Shown piece by piece: positions 6,923 through 12,772 of a DNA stretch of 13,268 bases. Source of the DNA: an uncultured Coriobacteriales bacterium (GTDB taxonomy: Bacteria > Actinomycetota > Coriobacteriia > Coriobacteriales > UMGS124); the NCBI GenBank assembly GCA_934662525.1, contig CAKUKJ010000020.1, forward strand, positions 1 to 13,268, written 5' to 3'. The translations under genes were made by a program, and so were the position numbers. Each line of letters begins with the position of its first letter. Within the stretch, counting starts at the first letter, position 1. A model generated the notes under the pieces. That model was not told the origin of the DNA, ran no database searches, and saw only the letters and a program-made list of their open reading frames with translations.

Positions 6923-6937
6923 ATGCAATTTCTGCAT
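6923..6937. promoter_or_regulatory. Candidate LysR-type regulator binding box
   Basis: ATGCAATTTCTGCAT is a perfect 5-base dyad (ATGCA/TGCAT) around 5 bases and fits the T-N11-A form of LysR boxes. It lies between the divergent wall-protein operon and the LysR gene. A TATAAA (6957-6962, a 5/6 match to a -10 box) stands 20 bases to its right, so the box would sit over the -35 region of the regulator's own promoter, a classic arrangement for negative autoregulation. The rest of the 6791-6996 gap holds the operon's ribosome site, a CGGCG/CGCCG hairpin (6824-6842) and a weak minus-strand TATACA (6818-6813). Confidence 0.45.
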
Positions 6938-6985
6938 TTAATAGTCTATCAGGGACTATAAACTTAAAATGGTTTGAAAACCGCG

Positions 6986-6991
6986 AGGAGG
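6986..6991 (+). promoter_or_regulatory. Ribosome binding site deciding the LysR-family start
   Basis: AGGAGG, 5 bases before GTG 6997. This strong site favours the short form of the regulator over in-frame starts at TTG 6868 or ATG 6886. Confidence 0.6.
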
Positions 6992-6996
6992 TGCCT

Positions 6997-7956
6997 GTGT
7001 TTGACTACATTCGTGAGTTTCAGATACTAGCCGAGCATCTTAACTTCACGAGTGCTGCGCGAGAGCTGCGACTGTCGCAGTCGGGGCTGAGCCGGCATAT
7101 GGCGGCGCTTGAGCAGGAGCTGGGGTTCGAACTTCTCACACGCGGCCCCGGCAGTCCGGTGAAGCTGACGGCGGCGGGGGCGCGCTACCTCGAGTGTGTG
7201 GGCGGGATACTCGGCGCGCACGACCAGTTGGTGCGCGAGTGCAAGGCGCTTTCGAACAGCCGGGCGGCTCCCTTGCGCATCGCTATGGCAGAATCGAGTG
7301 GGCAGCCAGCCTGCATGGCATATGCTGTCCTTGCGTCCATGCGCGACGGCGATGAAGGATTCTCGTATGAGCTTGTGACGGACAGGACCAAGACCGTTGA
7401 GCAGTTGGTGGCCGAGTCGGCGGCCGATGTGGCGTTGGCCTACTTCGCGCCGGGGGATGGGGGCGCCGGGGACGAGCTGGGGGCCTCGGGCGTCTCCTAT
7501 GACTTCATGTACAACGAGCCGCTGAGTGCCTGGGTGCATGAGGACAACCCTGTCGCCGACGCAGACGTGACCCTGGAGACCCTTGCGGAGTGTCGGATTC
7601 CGGTCTCGTCCAACCGCATGTTCAAGACATGGACCGACGGCATCGGCGCGATATTCGAGCGACAGGGTTTGCATCCCAAGACCACGACCAAAGACGCTTC
7701 CTCGCTCAACGAGTTCCTCGTGACGCTCAAAGAGAACGAGGCTGTGTTCACCTCAAGCTTCTTGCGCTATATGGTGCCTGGAATCAACCCCTGTGCCACC
7801 GAGGTGCACCTAGCTTCGGGCACGACCCTTGTGGGCCCGGTCTATCTGATCTCTCGCCAAAGCGACGACAACGCCACCTTGCAGCGCTTCGCCTCCCTCT
7901 TTCGCCGCGAGGCCCAGAAGCACCAAACCCAGGTGCGCTGGAGCATGCAGGGGTAG
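6997..7956 (+). CDS. LysR-family transcriptional regulator
   Basis: A 319-residue protein with an N-terminal winged helix-turn-helix (about residues 3-60). This includes FTSAARELRLSQSGLSRHMA (17-36), typical of LysR regulators, and the wing segment ELGFELLTR (41-49). The remainder (about 85-300) has the size and pattern of the periplasmic-binding-protein-like effector domain; the ligand cannot be predicted. The GTG at 6997 is chosen for its AGGAGG site and because the upstream in-frame stretch (6868-6996) has AT-rich third positions unlike the rest of the gene. If the longer frame is used, 43 residues are added before the helix-turn-helix. The gene is divergent from the wall-protein operon and so is its most likely regulator. 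It converges on the capA gene with an 18-base gap. Confidence 0.85.
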   Translation: MFDYIREFQILAEHLNFTSAARELRLSQSGLSRHMAALEQELGFELLTRGPGSPVKLTAAGARYLECVGGILGAHDQLVRECKALSNSRAAPLRIAMAESSGQPACMAYAVLASMRDGDEGFSYELVTDRTKTVEQLVAESAADVALAYFAPGDGGAGDELGASGVSYDFMYNEPLSAWVHEDNPVADADVTLETLAECRIPVSSNRMFKTWTDGIGAIFERQGLHPKTTTKDASSLNEFLVTLKENEAVFTSSFLRYMVPGINPCATEVHLASGTTLVGPVYLISRQSDDNATLQRFASLFRREAQKHQTQVRWSMQG

Positions 7957-7974
7957 CCTGGTCCCGTGTTGCCC

Positions 7975-9393
7975 CTACCAGTCAATCGTAATCCCGCTGG
8001 GGGCGATGACCTGCTCGGTGATGTTGTAGCAGTAGCCCAAGGGGTCGGACTCGAGGCCGATGGACTCGTGGGAGGCTGCCAGGTCGGCGGTGTAGTCTTT
8101 GAGCTTGAACACCTGGTGCCAGCCGTTTGAGATGTGGTTGACGAGCGGGGTCCACATGAGGTTGACGAGGCTGACGGGCCCTGCGGAGCCCAGGCGCTCG
8201 AACTCACAGGTGAAGCAGCCTTCCACGTTGGCGTAGGAGTACGGCTGGTTCGACAGGAAGTTGCCCAGCGAGAAGACGACGAGCGTCTGCGAGCCTGTGG
8301 GCGCACCCGCCTCATCGCAGCCGTAATACCACTCGATGGGTTGGATGACGTGCGGGCCGAAGCCCACGATGAGGTCTACGCCCAGGTTGGCGAGCAGCTG
8401 CGCGTAGTGGCGCTGCGTGTCGTTGGGGGAGAAATCGTTCTCGCTGCCCCAGCTCATGGCGACGATGACGACGTCGGCCACCTCATGGGCGCGTGCGACG
8501 TCGGCCGTCATCGCCTCGTCGGACGCCGCAGCCACACACCAGGGCGCATCGGTGGGCACGCTGTAGCCGTTGAAATAGTCCGAATAAGACAAAAACGCGA
8601 ACGTGATGCCCCCTCGCTCGCAGGTGCGGATGCGGTCGCGGTCTTCCTGGCTTGAGAAAGTACCCGTCATGAGCATCTGGGGGAACTGCGCCCAGGTGGC
8701 GCACGAGTTGAGGATGCCCTGAAGACCCTCGTCGAGCGAGTGGTTTGTGGCCGTGGTGCACATGTTCCAGCCGAAGGAGACGACCTGCCCGGCGATGGTG
8801 CTGGGCGAGTTGAAGACGGGGTAGCCCGATATACCTAGATAGTCGCCGCCAAGGATGGTCTCGATGTCGATGAAGCTGAGGTCGTGGGAACTCACGATGT
8901 CGGCGACGCCCTGGTACATGGGGGTGAAGTCGTACCAACCGTCGCTCATCTCGCCGGCGTTGGCGTCGGCGGCGTTCACCACGGGCATGTTCATGAGATG
9001 GTCGCCCACGGCCGAGAAGCTCACACGGCGATAGGAGTCCTCGCGAATCTCCGGGGCGGGCTCAACGGCGCGCACCTGGGCGTGGGAGGCAAGGCTCCGG
9101 TCGTGCGATGGGTCGAGCAGGCGGGCGGCCCCGACGCTTGCAAGCGCCGTGAGCGCGGCGAACGCCCCCGCAGCCGCGAGGAACTCGCGTCGGGTTGCCT
9201 TCTTGCGGGCGGCGCGCACCTCCAGGCTTCGATTGACGCTGACGCGGCTGTCTGTCGGGGCATCTGCTTGCGCCTGTCGGCTTTGGGCATCGCCGCGATG
9301 TGCCTGGCGGTCGCTTGCGCCCTGCCTGCCGGCCGCATGGCGCCCGTTTGGCATGGGCTCGGGGTTAGGTTGTGCGAAGTGCTTTCCCGACAT
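7975..9393 (-). CDS. Tat-exported CapA-family protein
   Basis: A 472-residue protein of the CapA/PgsA (poly-gamma-glutamate capsule biosynthesis, metallophosphatase-like) family. It has an unusually long polar N-region of about 65 residues, then a Tat motif TRREFL (67-72) and a hydrophobic segment (73-92). Family motifs in order are SAVGDHLMN (127-135), FIDIET (174-179), ATNHSLDEG (215-223), VAMSWGSEN (311-319), GFGPHVIQPIEW (344-355) and FSLGNFLS (374-381). Family members are linked to anchoring or transport of anionic capsule polymers, but many CapA proteins have no proven role. No capB/C synthase genes are nearby, so poly-gamma-glutamate synthesis is not implied. The ATG at 9393 has AAAGGG about 6 bases upstream (9398-9404). 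It is divergent from tadA. Confidence 0.88.
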   Translation of the reverse strand: MSGKHFAQPNPEPMPNGRHAAGRQGASDRQAHRGDAQSRQAQADAPTDSRVSVNRSLEVRAARKKATRREFLAAAGAFAALTALASVGAARLLDPSHDRSLASHAQVRAVEPAPEIREDSYRRVSFSAVGDHLMNMPVVNAADANAGEMSDGWYDFTPMYQGVADIVSSHDLSFIDIETILGGDYLGISGYPVFNSPSTIAGQVVSFGWNMCTTATNHSLDEGLQGILNSCATWAQFPQMLMTGTFSSQEDRDRIRTCERGGITFAFLSYSDYFNGYSVPTDAPWCVAAASDEAMTADVARAHEVADVVIVAMSWGSENDFSPNDTQRHYAQLLANLGVDLIVGFGPHVIQPIEWYYGCDEAGAPTGSQTLVVFSLGNFLSNQPYSYANVEGCFTCEFERLGSAGPVSLVNLMWTPLVNHISNGWHQVFKLKDYTADLAASHESIGLESDPLGYCYNITEQVIAPSGITIDW

Positions 9394-9414
9394 GGGCACC
9401 CTTTGGGACGTTGC

Positions 9415-9439
9415 GGTATCGTGTGCCGCCAAGGATACC
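9415..9439. promoter_or_regulatory. Inverted repeat in the capA-tadA divergent gap
   Basis: GGTATC (9415-9420) and GATACC (9434-9439) are exact inverted repeats 13 bases apart, inside the 63-base gap between two divergent genes. The position suits an operator or paired -10-like elements; GATACC is only a weak -10 match on either strand. Confidence 0.3.
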
Positions 9440-9445
9440 AGCAAC

Positions 9446-9451
9446 GGGAGG
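9446..9451 (+). promoter_or_regulatory. Ribosome binding site fixing the tadA GTG start
   Basis: GGGAGG, 5 bases before GTG 9457. It favours this start over the ATG at 9484. Confidence 0.55.
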
Positions 9452-9456
9452 CTTCT

Positions 9457-9993
9457 GTGGCGCAAAGCGATGACGAGAGATATATGGCCATGGCCTTGGA
9501 GGAGGCCCGGGCTGCCGGCGAGCTGGGGGAGGTGCCCATCGGGGCCGTCGTCGTGCACGAGGGGGAGGTCGTCGCCCGCGCCGGAAACCGTCGCGAGACC
9601 GAGGCAGACCCCGCCGCTCACGCCGAGTTCTCCGCGCTTGCCCAAGCGGCTCGCGTTTTGGGGCGCTGGCGCCTCACGGGCTGCACCGTGTATGTGACGC
9701 TGGAGCCTTGTCTCATGTGCGCCGGGCTTATGGTGAACTCCCGCATCGACCGCTGCGTGTACGGCGCGCCCGACCCCAAGGGCGGCGCGGTGGGCACGCT
9801 CTACGACGTGAGCCACGACCCCCGTCTCAACCACGAGTTCGAGGTGGTGGGCGGTGTGCTCCAGGAAGAGTGCGCCGAGGTCTTGCGGGCGTTTTTCAAA
9901 CGCCGCCGCGTCGAGGCGAAGGCTGCCAAGCTCGCGGCGCGCACAGCGGCGCAGAATATGCCCCAAAGTGACGAATCTGAAAGAAATACCTAA
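9457..9993 (+). CDS. tadA: tRNA-specific adenosine deaminase TadA
   Basis: A 178-residue cytidine/deoxycytidylate deaminase-fold enzyme that converts A34 to inosine in tRNA-Arg(ACG), allowing CGN decoding. It has the zinc and catalytic signature HAE (55-57, with H55 a zinc ligand and E57 the proton shuttle) and PCLMC (84-88, zinc ligands C85 and C88). TadA-typical segments GEVPIGAVVV (24-33), TVYVTLEPC (77-85) and GAPDPKGGAVGTLYD (103-117) are also present. The last 25 residues form a polar tail beyond the usual C-terminal FFKRRR helix. Start is the GTG at 9457. It is divergent from capA and ends in its own terminator. Confidence 0.95.
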   Translation: MAQSDDERYMAMALEEARAAGELGEVPIGAVVVHEGEVVARAGNRRETEADPAAHAEFSALAQAARVLGRWRLTGCTVYVTLEPCLMCAGLMVNSRIDRCVYGAPDPKGGAVGTLYDVSHDPRLNHEFEVVGGVLQEECAEVLRAFFKRRRVEAKAAKLAARTAAQNMPQSDESERNT

Positions 9994-9998
9994 ACAAT

Positions 9999-10030
9999 AG
10001 GGTGATTTTCCTGCTGAAACGCCCTCTTTT
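9999..10030 (+). terminator. Terminator after tadA
   Basis: Stem AGGGTG (9999-10004) pairs with CGCCCT (10020-10025), including one T-G pair. A short inner pairing of TTT with AAA is possible, and CTTTTT follows. It starts 6 bases after the stop codon. Confidence 0.65.
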
Positions 10031-10074
10031 TATGCATACGGGGCCGGAGAGTGGCGAAATGGGCGCATATGGGT

Positions 10075-10080
10075 CATACT
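10075..10080 (+). promoter_or_regulatory. Possible -10 box immediately before the helicase start
   Basis: CATACT is a 4/6 match to a -10 box. It ends 7 bases before ATG 10088, so a transcript from it would begin at or next to the start codon. No Shine-Dalgarno site is seen before the ATG, and the -35 position (TGGCGA, 10052-10057) matches poorly. Confidence 0.3.
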
Positions 10081-10087
10081 GCGATGC

Positions 10088-11341
10088 ATGGATACCACGT
10101 TTGCCGAGCTCGGGCTAAACGAGCAGCTTCTCCAGGGCGTAGAGGCCCTGGGCTTTACCAACCCCACGCCTGTGCAGGCGCAGGCCATTCCCGTCGTGCT
10201 GCAGGGGCGCGACGTCGTCGCCTCGGCGCAGACGGGCACGGGCAAGACGGCGGCGTTCACGTTGCCGGTGCTCCAGCTTGTGGGGCGCGCCGCCAAGGGC
10301 CAGAAGGCCCCCCGCGCCCTTATCGTCACGCCCACCCGTGAGCTTGCCCAGCAGATAGACGTCGTGGCAGACAAGCTCTGCGCCGTCACGGGGCAGCGCG
10401 TCGCCACCGTCATCGGCGGGGAGCGCTACGACCGTCAGCTCAAGCGCCTCAAGGCCGGTTGCGACGTGCTCGTGGCCACCCCGGGCCGCCTCATCGACCT
10501 CATGGAGCGCAACGAGGCCGACCTGTCGCATATCCAGGTTCTCGTGCTCGACGAGGCCGACCGCATGCTTGACATGGGCTTTTGGCCCAGTGTGCGCAAG
10601 ATCGTGGCGAGGCTTCCCCGCACGCGCCAGACGCTGCTGTTCTCGGCCACCATCTCGGGCGACATCCAGCAGAGCATGCCCACCATGCTGCACGACCCCG
10701 TGCTTGTCGAGATCTCGCGCTCGGGGCAGACGGCCGACACCGTGGAGCAGCGCCTTGTGCCCGTGGTGCAGGGGCAAAAGGTTGCCCTGCTCACGCACCT
10801 CATCGAGGCCGACCATCCCAAGCGGGTGCTTGTTTTCTGCCGCACGAAGCAGCGTGTGGACTCCGTGGCCGCCGCCCTTGAGCGCGCGGGCCTCAAGGTG
10901 GGCGTCATGCACGCCGACCGTGCCCAGAAGCAGCGCGAGCGTGCCCTTGAGGGCTTCCGTTCCGGCAAGCTCGAGGCACTCGTGGCCACAGACGTCATGA
11001 GCCGCGGCATCGACGTTTCCGATATCGACTGGGTCGTCAACTTCGATGTGCCGCTCGACCCTGAGGATTACGTGCACCGCATCGGTCGCACGGGCCGCGC
11101 GGGCGAAAGCGGCGTGGCGTTCACGTTCCTTGCGCCCGACGAGGTCGGCCCCCTGCGCGAGATCGAGTATTTCACCAAGGAGCTTGTGCCTGTATGGGAG
11201 CCCGAGGGGTTCACGTTTGCCCAGGGTCGCATCGTCCCCAACGCCAAACGCGCCACCTCGCGCACGCAGCGCAGCCTGTTCAGCGGCTCGCGCTCGCGTG
11301 GGCGCGGCCCTGCCGGCGGGCGCTTCGGCAGGCATTCGTAG
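10088..11341 (+). CDS. DEAD-box RNA helicase, RhlE-like
   Basis: A 417-residue ATP-dependent RNA helicase with all the usual motifs: Q motif GFTNPTPVQ (22-30), motif I AQTGTGKT (47-54), Ia PTRELAQQ (82-89), Ib TPGR (131-134), II DEAD (155-158), III SAT (186-188), IV VLVFCRTK (247-254), V TDVMSRGID (301-309) and VI HRIGRTGRAG (330-339). The C-terminus is a short Arg/Gly/Ser-rich tail (about 398-417), as in many RhlE proteins, and likely binds RNA non-specifically. Probable roles are ribosome assembly or RNA turnover and cold adaptation; these are family knowledge. The ATG at 10088 is the first residue of the conserved core and has no clear ribosome site. The lipoprotein gene begins 12 bases after its stop. 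Confidence 0.93.
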   Translation: MDTTFAELGLNEQLLQGVEALGFTNPTPVQAQAIPVVLQGRDVVASAQTGTGKTAAFTLPVLQLVGRAAKGQKAPRALIVTPTRELAQQIDVVADKLCAVTGQRVATVIGGERYDRQLKRLKAGCDVLVATPGRLIDLMERNEADLSHIQVLVLDEADRMLDMGFWPSVRKIVARLPRTRQTLLFSATISGDIQQSMPTMLHDPVLVEISRSGQTADTVEQRLVPVVQGQKVALLTHLIEADHPKRVLVFCRTKQRVDSVAAALERAGLKVGVMHADRAQKQRERALEGFRSGKLEALVATDVMSRGIDVSDIDWVVNFDVPLDPEDYVHRIGRTGRAGESGVAFTFLAPDEVGPLREIEYFTKELVPVWEPEGFTFAQGRIVPNAKRATSRTQRSLFSGSRSRGRGPAGGRFGRHS

Positions 11342-11353
11342 GCGGTGACGGAC

Positions 11354-12397
11354 ATGCGGATTGTCAAAGATGCGAACAACCTCCCCATGCCGCCTGCGAA
11401 TCGCCCCGTGTCGCAGAGCGCAAGCCTTTGCGTTGATCGTCGCCATGCGTTGAAGATGGGGTTGGCGGCCCTGGGTGGGGCGGCGCTGGCCGGCCTTGCG
11501 GGCGGCTGCTCCGTTCTGGGTATCGAGAACCCCAACGACGTGGCCACCTACGATGACGTAGACCCCGGCGCCATCGAGCTTGACGGGCTCGACGTGCAGG
11601 TCAACGTTGAGAGCCGTTACTGGCAGTGGAGCATGATCGACGACGTGAACAGCGACCTCAACGGCAGCCTGGTGGTATGCGTTCCGGTGGTGGCCGTCAA
11701 CCTCGGCGAGTCGAGCAGCGTGATCAGCGACATGTATTGCAAGGTTTACGGCCCCGACGGCTCGCAGCTTGCGAGCTTGGCGAACCGCTATGCCGACGAC
11801 ATCCGCAACACCGGCAGCATCGCGGTGAATGCGAGCACCTCGAGCAAGCTCTACCTGCCATACTGCGGTGCGGGCACCTATACCGTGCAGTTCGACAACT
11901 TGTTGGGCCGTAAGCCCTCGGTCACCCTCGACGTCGTCTACAGCGCGGACACCGGCGTGGCACCGTTCCCCACCACCCTGAACGGCGCCAATGCCAATGC
12001 GGCCATCCCGCAGGGAGAGTCGTTCGACGTGGACGGGCTCACGATGTCGTTTACCACCGACACCGGCATGTATGTGTGGGCCAACGTCTCCGCTCCCGGG
12101 GATGAGTACTGGGACGGCAGGGGCGTGGTGGGCATCCCGCTGCGCGTGACGAACAACTCGGGCAAGTCGATGGACTTCTCCTCGATTGCCTATAAGCTGT
12201 ATTCGTCGCAGGCCTATCAGCTTTCCGACGGGTCGCAATGGTATCCCGACTCCGTGACGAACGGCCTGGGAACGCTAGCGGCCAACCAGACCGCGCGCGC
12301 TTTGATGTATTTCGCCTATGAGTACAGCGAGTGCACATGCTATTGCGTGTTCTGCCAAGACGGCATGCCGCTCGTGACCTCGGTGTGGATACCGTAG
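11354..12397 (+). CDS. Putative lipoprotein with two similar immunoglobulin-like halves
   Basis: A 347-residue exported protein, family not firmly recognised. The N-terminus has a twin-arginine-like DRRHALK (28-34), a hydrophobic run (36-50) and a lipobox-like LAGGC with C52 as the likely lipidated Cys. Two beta-rich halves follow (about 78-195 and 225-335). Their motifs align: VVCVPVVAVN with VVGIPLRVTN, then CKVYGPDGSQL with YKLYSSQAYQL, then SIAVNASTSSKLYLPY with LAANQTARALMYFAY. This pattern recalls DUF4352/DUF5067-type surface domains. The second half ends in an unusual C-x-C-x-C-x-x-C cluster (C327, C329, C331, C334). The ATG at 11354 has a weak AGGCGG before it; an in-frame GTG at 11345 is the alternative. 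It probably shares a transcript with the helicase. Function unknown. Confidence 0.8.
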   Translation: MRIVKDANNLPMPPANRPVSQSASLCVDRRHALKMGLAALGGAALAGLAGGCSVLGIENPNDVATYDDVDPGAIELDGLDVQVNVESRYWQWSMIDDVNSDLNGSLVVCVPVVAVNLGESSSVISDMYCKVYGPDGSQLASLANRYADDIRNTGSIAVNASTSSKLYLPYCGAGTYTVQFDNLLGRKPSVTLDVVYSADTGVAPFPTTLNGANANAAIPQGESFDVDGLTMSFTTDTGMYVWANVSAPGDEYWDGRGVVGIPLRVTNNSGKSMDFSSIAYKLYSSQAYQLSDGSQWYPDSVTNGLGTLAANQTARALMYFAYEYSECTCYCVFCQDGMPLVTSVWIP

Positions 12398-12435
12398 TCT
12401 GCATCTGGCTCTCATTGAATCAAAAGTCGTTGGCG

Positions 12436-12472
12436 AGCCCTGCTTCCAGCTGTTGGGAGCAGGGCTTCTTTA
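12436..12472 (+). terminator. Strong terminator after the lipoprotein gene
   Basis: A 12-pair stem, AGCCCTGCTTCC (12436-12447) with GGGAGCAGGGCT (12455-12466, one T-G pair), encloses a 7-base loop. TCTTT follows. It closes the helicase-lipoprotein unit. Confidence 0.85.
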
Positions 12473-12484
12473 GATATCTAAACG

Positions 12485-12515
12485 CAAAAGGGGCCAGGCT
12501 CAAGCCCGACCCCTT
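12485..12515 (-). terminator. Terminator of tRNA-Ser(GCT), minus strand
   Basis: On the minus strand, AAGGGGTCGGGC pairs with GCCTGGCCCCTT (two T-G pairs) around the tetraloop TTGA, ending in TTTTG. It lies 11 bases after the tRNA 3' end. Confidence 0.75.
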
Positions 12516-12526
12516 GAATGTGCGCG

Positions 12527-12620
12527 TGGCGGAGAGCTAGGGATTCGAACCCTAGAAGGGACTTTATGGTCCCTTACTCGCTTAGCAGGCGAGCACCTTC
12601 GGCCTCTCGGTCAGCTCTCC
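12527..12620 (-). tRNA. tRNA-Ser(GCT)
   Basis: On the minus strand, acceptor GGAGAGC (12620-12614) pairs with GCTCTCC (12537-12531), then discriminator G and an encoded CCA (12529-12527). The anticodon stem CTCGC/GCGAG encloses CTGCTAA with anticodon GCT (12586-12584), reading AGC and AGU. The variable arm is long (AAGGGACC...GTCCCTT), as expected for a Ser tRNA. The T-arm is CTAGGGTTCGAATCCCTAG. Confidence 0.95.
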
Positions 12621-12632
12621 GCGTGCTGAGGG

Positions 12633-12662
12633 AGCATACCGCAAACCGACAGGAGCTTTCAA
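12633..12662 (-). promoter_or_regulatory. Promoter of tRNA-Ser(GCT)
   Basis: On the minus strand, -35 box TTGAAA (12662-12657), 18-base spacer and -10 box TATGCT (12638-12633). The -10 box ends 12 bases before the tRNA 5' end. The remaining gap to the gluQ stop at 12773 shows nothing further. Confidence 0.6.
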
Positions 12663-12772
12663 GCCTGTTTGAACGGTTTTTCGGAAGCCTCTGCGTTATA
12701 TCGCAAGAAAATCACGAATGGTTTGGTTGGGGATATCCCAAACAGCCATCTGCCACGGCCTTATCGGCAGGC

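Noticed and set aside
7975..9393. Poly-gamma-glutamate capsule operon
   Set aside because: Only a CapA-family gene is present. The neighbours are tadA and a LysR regulator, with no CapB or CapC synthase.
8884..9456. Upstream extension of the tadA frame
   Set aside because: The extra 191 codons run antisense through capA and resemble no deaminase. The GTG at 9457 has a good ribosome site and gives the normal TadA length.
9394..9966. Upstream extension of the capA frame
   Set aside because: It runs antisense through tadA. The ATG at 9393 has a ribosome site and starts a plausible exported protein.
10115..12238. 707-codon minus-strand frame spanning the helicase and lipoprotein genes
   Set aside because: It covers two well-supported plus-strand genes and its product is His/Gly/Val-rich without any recognisable domain. 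It is a product of high GC.
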